Source: a bacterium
Lineage (GTDB): Bacteria > Planctomycetota > UBA1135 > UBA2386
Direction: 5' to 3'
DNA length: 64,000 nt
NCBI GenBank assembly: GCA_024743115.1
Contig: JANSXC010000022.1
Location: 43,645-107,644, forward strand
The translations under genes and the position numbers were made by a program. The notes beneath the pieces were generated by a model that worked only from the letters and a program-made list of their open reading frames with translations, had not been told where the DNA came from and made no database searches. Of the stretch, positions 24,689 to 33,035 are shown one piece after another; the first letter of the stretch is position 1; the number at the start of each line of letters is the position of its first letter.

Positions 24689-25285
24689 ATGCGCTCGATC
24701 CACCCCAAGTACGCAACTGCCGGCCTGGCGACCGTCCTCGCCCTGATCGGCAGCTGCACCAGCCCTCCACGGCGCGACCCAGGAACGGGCCCCGAGCACG
24801 ATCTGGTCGGCAAGTTCGTGTGGGTCATGCCGCCGGAGATCCACGAGGAGTTCGATCTGCTGCCCGACGGCACCCTGCGTTGGCTGCGCTGGAATACCCA
24901 CCGCGCCGGGCCTGGCAAGGAATCCGGCATCGAGGCGCGCGGCACCGGCCGCTGGGAGGTGACGAGCTGGACCGGCCGCGAAACCGGGCTGACGGTCGAA
25001 CTCGACGCCGCCCGATTCGACCGCCGGCCGCTCGCCTTCAACTGCAATCCGATACGCCTGACCGTACGATTGCACGAGGGCCAGCGCTACCTGCTGCGGC
25101 CGAACGACCTCAGCTGGTTCGAGCGTCATGGCCCGATGGTCGAGTTCTGCCTCCACCGCCGGGGCGCACCGCTCAAGATCTACCAGCCGTTCTTCCACCC
25201 GGCACCGCGATCGACCGACCCGAGCGGGCCAGACCGCTCGGTAATTCGCTCGACCGAACGACAATCGGGTCACCGGAATTCTTGA
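24689..25285 (+). CDS. Lipoprotein of unknown function
   Basis: 198 residues from an ATG at 24689, 43 bases from the divergent ribE start. A signal segment TAGLATVLALIGSC ends in a Cys that could be lipidated. The mature domain (HDLVGKFVWVMPPEIHEEFD to RGAPLKIYQPFFHP) looks like a small beta-sheet protein with regularly spaced aromatic strands. No known family was recognised. The last 30 residues after FFHPAP are polar and probably disordered. Codon use matches the neighbours. Confidence 0.65.
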   Translation: MRSIHPKYATAGLATVLALIGSCTSPPRRDPGTGPEHDLVGKFVWVMPPEIHEEFDLLPDGTLRWLRWNTHRAGPGKESGIEARGTGRWEVTSWTGRETGLTVELDAARFDRRPLAFNCNPIRLTVRLHEGQRYLLRPNDLSWFERHGPMVEFCLHRRGAPLKIYQPFFHPAPRSTDPSGPDRSVIRSTERQSGHRNS

Positions 25286-25339
25286 CCGCCCCGGGGGCGA
25301 TCCCTACTCTGGTCCGCCCTTTCCTCGGGGCAAAGCACC

Positions 25340-26041
25340 TTGCATTGCGCCATCCTGACGCTCTTTCCGGCCGCTCTGCGGCCCTATCTGGACGAGAGTA
25401 TCCTCGGGATTGCGCAGGCGCAGGGCCACTTGCAGGTCGACCTCGTCGACTTTCGGAACTACGCCTACGATCAACACCATACGGTCGATGACCGACCGTT
25501 CGGTGGCGGTCCGGGCATGGTGCTGAAACCCGAGCCGATCTTTGACGCCATAGAAGACGTGGAGCGCACCCATGGTTCGTTCCACAAGATCCTGCTCTGT
25601 CCGCGCGGCCGGTCGTTCGACCAGCAGCGGGCGCGCGAACTCAGTCGCAAAGAACGACTGCTGTTTCTGTGCGGCCGCTACGAGGGTTACGACGAACGCA
25701 TTCGCGAGGGCATGCAATGGGAGGAGATCTCGCTCGGCGACTTCGTGCTCGCCGGCGGCGAACTGCCCACCCTTTGCGTGCTCGAAGCGGCGGTGCGCCT
25801 GATCCCGGGAGTGCTCGGTTGCGCGGATTCCGCGACGCTCGAGTCGTTCGAATCGGACCTCATGGACTACCCGCAGTACACGCGACCTCGCGAGTTCCGC
25901 GGCATGACGGTGCCCGACGTGCTGCTCTCCGGCGATCACGCCGCGGTTGCACGTTGGCGACAAGAGCAGGCTCGACAGCTGACTGCTGCCAAGGTCGCGG
26001 CCGAGGGGAGACGCCCCGAGAAACGTTCTACCGACGGCTGA
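25340..26041 (+). CDS. trmD: tRNA (guanine37-N1)-methyltransferase
   Basis: 233 residues. It methylates G37 of tRNAs reading codons that begin with C, using S-adenosylmethionine, and prevents +1 frameshifts. SPOUT trefoil-knot features are LTLFPAAL, DDRPFGGGPGMVLKPEP, LLFLCGRYEGYDERIREG, ISLGDFVLAGGELPTL, IPGVLG and PQYTRPREFRG. The start is a TTG at 25340; no ATG lies nearby and the usual family N terminus (MRIxxLTLFP) aligns there. It is followed by rplS after 111 bases, the conserved trmD-rplS order. rpsP and rimM are not upstream. Confidence 0.95.
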   Translation: MHCAILTLFPAALRPYLDESILGIAQAQGHLQVDLVDFRNYAYDQHHTVDDRPFGGGPGMVLKPEPIFDAIEDVERTHGSFHKILLCPRGRSFDQQRARELSRKERLLFLCGRYEGYDERIREGMQWEEISLGDFVLAGGELPTLCVLEAAVRLIPGVLGCADSATLESFESDLMDYPQYTRPREFRGMTVPDVLLSGDHAAVARWRQEQARQLTAAKVAAEGRRPEKRSTDG

Positions 26042-26152
26042 ATCGCGTGCCTGGCAGCGCCAACCAACAACCCATCAACTCTGACAACCGGCCCGTCTGA
26101 CTACCGGCCCGCGACCAGCATCCCGCGACCGCCGGACCCCAGGTAACGAACT

Positions 26153-26575
26153 ATGAACATCCTGCGCCAAATCGAACTCGAGCACATGAAGCCGACCATC
26201 CCTGACTTCGGGGTCGGCGACACCGTGGACGTGCACTACCTCATCAAGGAAGGGGACAAGGAACGCGTCCAGATCTTCTCGGGCACCGTGATCGCACTGC
26301 AGGGCGGCGGGGTCCGCCGCACGGCGACCGTCCGTCGCATCGTCGCGGGTGAGGGTGTCGAGCGCACGTTCCCCCTCCACAGCCCGCGCGTCGCGGACAT
26401 CAAGGTGAAGAGCCGCGGCGTCATCCGCCGCGCCAAGCTCTACTACCTGCGCGACCGTGAGGGCAAGGCCACGCGCCTGAAGCCCAACCTCGGCAAGCTG
26501 CAGCAGCCGCGTTCGGGCAAGGGCAGCGGGCTCGAGCCCAAGGCCGCCTCGAACGACGCGGCGTCGCAGGACTGA
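26153..26575 (+). CDS. rplS: 50S ribosomal protein L19
   Basis: 140 residues. Family landmarks are the GDTVDVHYLIKEGDKERVQI strand region, FSGTVIALQGGG, RRIVAGEGVERTFPLHSPRV, and RRAKLYYLRDREGKATRLK. L19 sits at the 30S-50S interface. Bacterial L19 is normally about 115 residues; the extra 20-25 at the C terminus (QQPRSGKGSGLEPKAASNDA) are a likely disordered tail. Located after trmD. Confidence 0.97.
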   Translation: MNILRQIELEHMKPTIPDFGVGDTVDVHYLIKEGDKERVQIFSGTVIALQGGGVRRTATVRRIVAGEGVERTFPLHSPRVADIKVKSRGVIRRAKLYYLRDREGKATRLKPNLGKLQQPRSGKGSGLEPKAASNDAASQD

Positions 26576-26667
26576 TCCCCGACCGCATCCCACGCGACAC
26601 CCGACCCCGTGACCACGCCCGCTGACCAAGGTCAGTCGGCGCGGTAGCCAGCGAGTCACCACCGATC

Positions 26668-29600
26668 ATGCTCGAAAACATTCGCGCACAGCTCTTCATC
26701 GTCCTCCTGTCGATCCTCGGCGCCGCCGTCTGCATCTCGGTGTTCGAGCCGTTGTTCGGCCCGGACCTCAAGGGCGGCACGCAGCTGATCTACGAAGTGC
26801 CCGAGGACGTCCTCGAGGAGCTCACCCAGAAGGAGGGCGACTCGATCTCGGTCAACGAGATCATGGACCAGACGGTGCTCGTCCTGAAGGAGCGCATCGA
26901 CCCCAACGGCACCACGGGTGCGGCGGTCACGCGCAGCGGCGACACCGGCATCCTGATCGAGCTGCCGTGGTCCGATGACCCGCAGGACCTGGTGCGCTTC
27001 AAGGACCGCATCGCCAACCTCGGCAAGCTCGAGATGCGCGTCGTCGCCGACGGCGACTACAACGCGCCGGCCACCGACAACGAGCCCGAGGTCCGGTTCA
27101 ACATGCGCGGGGAGTCGACCCGCCTCACGAACTGGCTGCAGCAGGAAGGCAACAAGGCGTTGATGAGCTCGAAGATCGACGAGCTCGCCAAGAACATCCG
27201 GCGCTTCAACGAGGCCGGCCCCGCCGTCGGCCCCGAGGCGTTCCCGAACCTCGCGTGGTACCCCCGCGTCATCACAGCGAGCTCGAAGAACCCCGACGCC
27301 TGGGATCGTGCCTACTCCGATATCCCCGGGCTCAGCGGTTCGGTCGTCAAGGTCTACGACGACGCCGAGTGGAACAACGGGATCATTCCCGAGGCCGCGC
27401 GCACCAAGGCCGCGGAGAACGGCTCCGAGCCGTTCCTCGTCGAGTTGATCGCGATCAACATGCACGAGGAGAACTTCTCGGGCGACGATCTCGACCCGAC
27501 CGGCGTCGGGCCGACGACGGATGAGTCGGGCGGCATGGCGGTCGCCTACCAGCTCTATGGCGACAAGTCGGGCCAGTACGCCGACTGGTCGGAGCGCTAC
27601 ATCGGCAAGAGCAGCGCGATCATCCTCAACGGCCTGGTCAAGTCGGCGCCGGAGTTCATCACCCGCATCCCGGGCCGCGGCCGCATCACCGGCTCCTTCA
27701 CCCGCCTCGAGGTCGAAGAACTCGTGAAGGTGCTGCGCACCGGCTCGCTGCGTATCGAGCCCGAGTTCGTCAGCCAGCACACGGTCGGCGCGACGCTCGG
27801 CGACGAGGCGATCAACAAGGGCGTGATCTCGCTGCTGATCGGCGGCGTGCTCGTGTTCCTGTTCATGCTCTGGTACTACCGCAAGCCCGGTGTGATCGCG
27901 TGCATCACGCTGCTGCTGAACATGACGCTGCTGTTCGCGGCGATGGTGTTCATGCAGGCGACGATCACGCTGCCGGGCCTGGGTGGCATCGTGCTGACGC
28001 TCGGTATGGCGGTCGACGCCAACGTGCTGATCTACGAGCGCATCCGCGAGGAGCTGGCCAAGGGCAAGGACATGGTCCGGGCCGTGCGCGCCGGCTTCGA
28101 ACGCGCGATGTCCGCGATCCTCGACTCGAACATCACGACGTTCCTCGTCGGCATCGTGCTGTTCAACGTCGGTGTCGGCCCGGTCCGTGGCTTCGCCGTG
28201 ACGCTCATGGCCGGCATCGTGATGACGGTGTTCACGCAGTTCTTCGTGACACGCCTGCTGTTCCACTTCGCGTTGGATCGCAAGCTGCTCGACGACTACA
28301 AGCCGCGCCGCATCCTCGGTGACTCGCACATCAACTTCGTCGGCAAGATCCGGATGTGCCTCGCGCTGAGCGCGATCGTCATCCTCGGCGGCGTGTTCTT
28401 CGCGCTGACGGCCGTGCCGCGGAACGTGATGCTCGGCATCGAGTTCACCGGCGGCGGCAACCTGCAGATGGTCGTCGCGCAGTCGATGGCGGCGGACGAC
28501 GTCCGCGGCATGATCGCCAAGGATCCCAACTTCACGAAGGACTACCCCAACGCGACGGTCAACACCGTTGGCGACCTCGACGACGCCGGCCGCACCAACG
28601 TGTTCAACGTTCGTCTGAAGCTCAACGACGAGCAGCGGGCGAAGATCACCGAAGGCCGCAAGGCGTGGCGCGAACTCCGCAAGGAGAACGAGAAGCAGGA
28701 GCTGCCGCCGCCGGCGCCCTACGAGCCGCCGTACCTGCTCGCGCTGAAGAGTCTCTTCGAGAGCGAGCTGGTCCAGCCGGCCTCGAGCGCCCCCGCGCTC
28801 GTCGAGGACCCCGACAACAAGGCTCTGCAGTTCGCGCAGATCGAGCTGCACTTCCAGTCGGACATCAACATCCCCGACGCGCAGCAGGAGCTGATCAAGA
28901 ACAAGCTCCTCGAGGGCGAGATCCAGGGCCTCGCGGACCCCAAGGCCACGACGGCCAAGGACGTCCTCGTGCAGTGGAAGGTGCCGACCAACACGCGAGA
29001 ATGGGAGCTCTTCGAGCTGGCGCGCACATCGCTCGCCGACCTCAAGACCACGGACGGCGACAAGGTCATCCTCAGCAACCCGTTCCCCGAGGCCCAGGAG
29101 ATCCAGGGCAGCCTCGTCGACGACCTGCGCAACGCGGCGATCAGCGCGCTGATCATCTCGTGGGGCCTGATCATCTTCTACCTGCGCATCCGCTTCCACG
29201 AGTACAAGTACGGCTTCGCGGCCGTCGTCGCGCTCGTGCACGACGTGCTCGTGACGTTCGGCGCAGTCGTCGCGGCCAACTACTTCGGCCTCGTCAGCGC
29301 CGAGATCAGCGTCAGCATGATCGCGGCCTTCCTGACGATCATCGGCTACTCGGTGAACGACACGATCGTGGTGTTCGACCGCATCCGTGAGAACCTGCGT
29401 GAGAACGCCAAGGCGGGCGTCGAGGAGCCGATGAGCCCCGTCGTCAACCGCTCGCTCAACCAGACGCTGTCCCGCACGTTGATCACGACCGGCCTGACGC
29501 TGTTCGTCGTGCTCGCGCAGTTCTTCGTCAACTGGCAGAGCGAGAGTGAGCTCGGCGCCTTCGCGTTCGCGATGATCGTCGGCATGGTCTCGGGCACCTA

Positions 29601-29760
29601 CTCGACGATGTTCATTGCGGCGCCGATCCTCATCAAGATGCGCCAGGAAGAGATCATCATCGAGCCCGAGGAAGAAGAGATCGAAGACGTCGAAGCGCTC
29701 CTCGTCGAAGGCGGCAACGCCGGCGGCGCGGAAGCCGAAGGCGAGAAGCCGGCGCAGTAG
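26668..29760 (+). CDS. secDF: SecD-SecF fusion protein translocase subunit
   Basis: 1030 residues. It is the proton-driven accessory part of the Sec translocon that completes protein export. The first half is SecD: one transmembrane helix, a large periplasmic domain with GLDLKGGT-type LKGGTQLIYEVPE, then TVGATLGDEAINKGVISLLI and GIVLTLGMAVDANVLIYERI. The second half is SecF: GIEFTGGG, then RNAAISALIISWGLIIFYLR and IGYSVNDTIVVFDRIRENLR. About twelve membrane helices are expected. The SecD periplasmic region is larger than in E. coli, with an insertion around residues 130-280. The fusion is typical of several phyla. yajC is not adjacent. Confidence 0.96.
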   Translation: MLENIRAQLFIVLLSILGAAVCISVFEPLFGPDLKGGTQLIYEVPEDVLEELTQKEGDSISVNEIMDQTVLVLKERIDPNGTTGAAVTRSGDTGILIELPWSDDPQDLVRFKDRIANLGKLEMRVVADGDYNAPATDNEPEVRFNMRGESTRLTNWLQQEGNKALMSSKIDELAKNIRRFNEAGPAVGPEAFPNLAWYPRVITASSKNPDAWDRAYSDIPGLSGSVVKVYDDAEWNNGIIPEAARTKAAENGSEPFLVELIAINMHEENFSGDDLDPTGVGPTTDESGGMAVAYQLYGDKSGQYADWSERYIGKSSAIILNGLVKSAPEFITRIPGRGRITGSFTRLEVEELVKVLRTGSLRIEPEFVSQHTVGATLGDEAINKGVISLLIGGVLVFLFMLWYYRKPGVIACITLLLNMTLLFAAMVFMQATITLPGLGGIVLTLGMAVDANVLIYERIREELAKGKDMVRAVRAGFERAMSAILDSNITTFLVGIVLFNVGVGPVRGFAVTLMAGIVMTVFTQFFVTRLLFHFALDRKLLDDYKPRRILGDSHINFVGKIRMCLALSAIVILGGVFFALTAVPRNVMLGIEFTGGGNLQMVVAQSMAADDVRGMIAKDPNFTKDYPNATVNTVGDLDDAGRTNVFNVRLKLNDEQRAKITEGRKAWRELRKENEKQELPPPAPYEPPYLLALKSLFESELVQPASSAPALVEDPDNKALQFAQIELHFQSDINIPDAQQELIKNKLLEGEIQGLADPKATTAKDVLVQWKVPTNTREWELFELARTSLADLKTTDGDKVILSNPFPEAQEIQGSLVDDLRNAAISALIISWGLIIFYLRIRFHEYKYGFAAVVALVHDVLVTFGAVVAANYFGLVSAEISVSMIAAFLTIIGYSVNDTIVVFDRIRENLRENAKAGVEEPMSPVVNRSLNQTLSRTLITTGLTLFVVLAQFFVNWQSESELGAFAFAMIVGMVSGTYSTMFIAAPILIKMRQEEIIIEPEEEEIEDVEALLVEGGNAGGAEAEGEKPAQ

Positions 29761-29867
29761 CCGCGCCGGGGGGCGCGCCGCGAGCCGGTCGCGAGACTGG
29801 CCCTCAGGCGCCCCCCCCCAACCCGAACGGCGCACCAGAGCGACGATCGGCCCATGAGGATCGACCG

Positions 29868-31559
29868 ATGACGGGAACCATGAGCGCGCTGCACGCCGAG
29901 CCGCGGTTCCCCGCGCAGCTGCGGGCGTTCGACCTGCGCCGCACGGCGCTCTTGCGCACGGACGTCCTCGTGATCGGCTCCGGCATCGCGGGCGCCTGCG
30001 CGGCGCTCCACGCGGCCGACGACGGCGCCGACGTGTTGCTGCTCAGCAAGGGCGAGATCGACGACACCAACACGGCCTATGCCCAGGGCGGCATCGCCGT
30101 GGTACGCCGCGCCGAGGACAGCATCGCAGCCCACGTCGACGACACACTGCGCGTCGGCAACGGCCTCTGCGACCCCGAGGTCGCCCGCCACGTCATCGCG
30201 GGCGCGGACACCGCAGTCGAGTGGCTCGAACGCCTCGGCACCCGCTTCGATCAGGACGACGGCGGCAGCCTCGAGCTGTCGCGCGAGGGCGGCCACACGC
30301 ATCCGCGCGTCGCCCACGCCAACGGCGACGCCACGGGCCTCGAGATCCAGCGCGCGATCTCTGAGGCGCTGCGCGAGCACCCGCGCATCACGGTCCGACC
30401 GCGAACCTTCGTGCGCGACCTCATCGTGCGCGGCGGACGCTGCCTTGGCGCGATCGCATTGCAGAACGACCTCGAACTCGCAGTCGAGGCCGGTGCGGTC
30501 GTCATGGCGTCGGGCGGCACCGGCCAGATCTTCCGCGAGACGACCAACCCGACCGGCGCCAGCGGCGACGGCCACGCGCTGTGCTTCCGCGCCGGGGCGC
30601 GGATGGTGGACTGCGAGTTCGTGCAGTTCCACCCCACCACGCTCTACATCGCGGGCGCGTCACGCTTCCTGATCAGCGAGATCGTGCGCGGCGCCGGCGC
30701 CGTGCTGCGCGATCGCAACGGCGACCGATTCATGCCGGCCGCGCATCCGATGGCCGAACTCGCGCCGCGCGACGTCGTCAGCCGGGCGATCCTCGAGCGC
30801 ATGGTCGCGACGGACGACACGCACGTCTATCTCGACCTCTCGACCGTCGAGGGCGATCCGCGCTCGATATTCCCGTCGATCGCGCGCATCTGCGGCACGT
30901 TCGATCTCGACCTCGCGCGCGACCCGATCCCGGTGCGCCCCGGCGCCCACTACATGCTCGGCGGCGCCGCGACCGACCTCGACGGGCGCACCTCCGTCGC
31001 GGGCCTGCTCGCCGTCGGGGAAGTCGCGGGCTCGGGTCTGCATGGCGCCAACCGCCTGGCCTCGAACTCGCTGCTCGAGGGCGCGGTGCTCGGTCGCCGC
31101 ACCGGTCTCGTGGCCGCGGCCGAGGCCCGCAACCCACGCACGGAGCTGCCCAGGAGCGGCGGCGACGCCCGCCCCAACGGCCCGCGACCGCACCTGCTCC
31201 ACGAAGACCTGCTCTACTCGCTCAAGAGCATGATGGGCCGCCAGGTCGGCCTCATCCGCGATGCCCGCGGGCTCGCGGAGGCCAGGAGCCGCATCGGTTT
31301 CTGGAACCACTGCCTCGTTCGCGCCGACGCGCAGGACCAACGCGCCTGCGAACTCGCGAACATGCTCACGGTCGCAGCGCTCGTTGCCACGGGCGCCGCC
31401 GAGCGCCGAGAGTCGCGCGGCACCCACTACCGCAGCGACTTCGGCGAGCGCGACGACGACGCGTTCTGCCGCCGCATCTACCTCCATCGCGAGGAAGATG
31501 GTTCGATACGTTCGACGGCGGGCGCGGTGCTCGCGGCGAGCGATCGGCAGCAGGCCTGA
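29868..31559 (+). CDS. nadB: L-aspartate oxidase
   Basis: 563 residues. An FAD flavoenzyme that oxidises aspartate to iminoaspartate, the first step of de novo NAD synthesis. It shows the dinucleotide-binding VLVIGSGIAGACAALHA, the NTAYAQGGIAVV active-site segment, REGGHTHPRVAHANGDATG, VMASGGTGQIFRETTNP, VQFHPTTLYI, and GLHGANRLASNSLLEGAV. The C-terminal helical domain has LKSMMGRQVGLIRDARGL. An ATG four codons later is an alternative start. hflX starts 5 bases after its stop; nadA and nadC are not in the window. Confidence 0.96.
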   Translation: MTGTMSALHAEPRFPAQLRAFDLRRTALLRTDVLVIGSGIAGACAALHAADDGADVLLLSKGEIDDTNTAYAQGGIAVVRRAEDSIAAHVDDTLRVGNGLCDPEVARHVIAGADTAVEWLERLGTRFDQDDGGSLELSREGGHTHPRVAHANGDATGLEIQRAISEALREHPRITVRPRTFVRDLIVRGGRCLGAIALQNDLELAVEAGAVVMASGGTGQIFRETTNPTGASGDGHALCFRAGARMVDCEFVQFHPTTLYIAGASRFLISEIVRGAGAVLRDRNGDRFMPAAHPMAELAPRDVVSRAILERMVATDDTHVYLDLSTVEGDPRSIFPSIARICGTFDLDLARDPIPVRPGAHYMLGGAATDLDGRTSVAGLLAVGEVAGSGLHGANRLASNSLLEGAVLGRRTGLVAAAEARNPRTELPRSGGDARPNGPRPHLLHEDLLYSLKSMMGRQVGLIRDARGLAEARSRIGFWNHCLVRADAQDQRACELANMLTVAALVATGAAERRESRGTHYRSDFGERDDDAFCRRIYLHREEDGSIRSTAGAVLAASDRQQA

Positions 31560-31563
31560 GCGA

Positions 31564-32931
31564 ATGCACGGTGACAACAAGATCGAACCCGGCAAGGGAC
31601 CGCCAACGGAGGCGATCCTGTTCGGCATCGTGCCCGCGGGCGACCCGCGCACCGCGGCCGAGGCCCTGCACGAGCTCCAGCAGCTCGCGGACACCGCCGA
31701 GTTCGTGACGGCTGGCTGCATGGTCCAGCACCGCCGCACGGCGGACCCCAACAGCTATCTCGGTTCGGGCAAGCTCGAAGAACTCGCCGAAGTCGTGCGC
31801 CTGGCCCACAGCGGCGCGGTGATCTGCGACGACTCGCTGACGCCGAACCAGGCCAAAACGATCGAGACCGCGGTCAACGTGCCCTGCATCGATCGCAGCG
31901 AGCTGATCCTGCAGATCTTCGGCATGCACGCGCGCACACCGCAGGCGCGGCTGCAGGTCGAGCTCGCAGCCCTGCAGTACGAGATGCCGCGCCTCAAACG
32001 GCGCTGGACCCACCTCGAGCGTCAGCGCGGCGGCATCGGCCTGCGCGGCGGCGCCGGTGAGAAGCAGATCGACGTCGACCGCAACCTGCTGCGCACGCGC
32101 ATCGCCGCTGCAAACCGCGAGCTGTCACGAATCTCGCAGCACAAGGTCCGCGAGGTCGCCGCGCGCCCCGAGCTCTTCACGATCGCGCTGGTCGGCTACA
32201 CCAACGCGGGCAAGTCGAGCCTGATGAACCGCCTCACGGATGCCGGTGTGCTGGCCGAGAACCGACTGTTCTCGACGCTCGACACCCGAACGCGACCGTG
32301 GCGTCTGCCCGGCGGTCGCACGATCCTGCTCACGGACACGGTCGGCTTCCTGCGCAAGCTGCCGCACCAGCTCGTGGCCTCGTTCCACGCGACGCTCGAG
32401 GAGGCCCTGCACGCCGATCTGCTGCTCGTGCTCGTGGATGCGAGTTCTCCCGAGGCCGCCACACAACTGCGCACCGTCGACGAGGTGCTCGAGCAACTCG
32501 GCGCCGAGGAGCTGCCGCGGCTGACGGTTTTCAACAAGCTCGACCGGGTCGAGGACCGCGGCCAGCTCGCCGAACTCTGGCAGCTCGAACCCCGCGCGGT
32601 GCCGATCTCGGTCAAGACCGGCGAAGGCGAAGCCGACCTGCTCGCCGCGGTGCAGACCCATCTGGCCGCGGTAGAAAATCGCATTTCGATCCTCTTGCCC
32701 CACTCGGCGGGCGGACTCCACAGCGAGATCCGGGCCCGGGCTACCGTGCTGTCCGAGTTCTTCACCGAGGAAGGCTGCCTGATGGAAGTCCAAGCCTCGC
32801 CGGCAGTTCTGGGCCGGCTGCTGGCCACGGGTGCACGCCGCGCCGACCCTGACGTACGGTCAAAAGAAACGCCGACACCGCCCACCGATACGTCGGCGGC
32901 GAAGAACGACGAAAACGGCGAGAAAAGATAG
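31564..32931 (+). CDS. hflX: GTPase HflX, ribosome-associated
   Basis: 455 residues. HflX splits stalled ribosomes and is often heat- or stress-linked. The N-terminal domain has DPNSYLGSGKLEEL and NQAKTIETAVNVPCIDRSEL. A linker RQRGGIGLRGGAGEKQIDVD precedes the G domain: G1 VGYTNAGKSSL, a G2 region with STLDTRTR, G3 LTDTVGFLRKLPHQL, G4 VFNKLD, and G5 ISVKTGEG. The C-terminal 30 residues after the last domain are Pro/Thr-rich and disordered. Start ATG at 31564, just after nadB. Confidence 0.95.
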   Translation: MHGDNKIEPGKGPPTEAILFGIVPAGDPRTAAEALHELQQLADTAEFVTAGCMVQHRRTADPNSYLGSGKLEELAEVVRLAHSGAVICDDSLTPNQAKTIETAVNVPCIDRSELILQIFGMHARTPQARLQVELAALQYEMPRLKRRWTHLERQRGGIGLRGGAGEKQIDVDRNLLRTRIAAANRELSRISQHKVREVAARPELFTIALVGYTNAGKSSLMNRLTDAGVLAENRLFSTLDTRTRPWRLPGGRTILLTDTVGFLRKLPHQLVASFHATLEEALHADLLLVLVDASSPEAATQLRTVDEVLEQLGAEELPRLTVFNKLDRVEDRGQLAELWQLEPRAVPISVKTGEGEADLLAAVQTHLAAVENRISILLPHSAGGLHSEIRARATVLSEFFTEEGCLMEVQASPAVLGRLLATGARRADPDVRSKETPTPPTDTSAAKNDENGEKR

Positions 32932-33035
32932 TCAGCAATCCGCTGCAACATTGAGACCCGAGTCCCCGTTGTCGCGACTCGAGTACAATCAACTCTGCGT
33001 CACTTCGCACACTTCCCTTGCACAGAGGATTCTCA

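Noticed and set aside
26656-29835. Minus-strand open frame of 1059 codons over secDF
   Set aside because: Same reason; composition is dominated by Asp, Arg, Glu and Val from antisense reading of the real gene.
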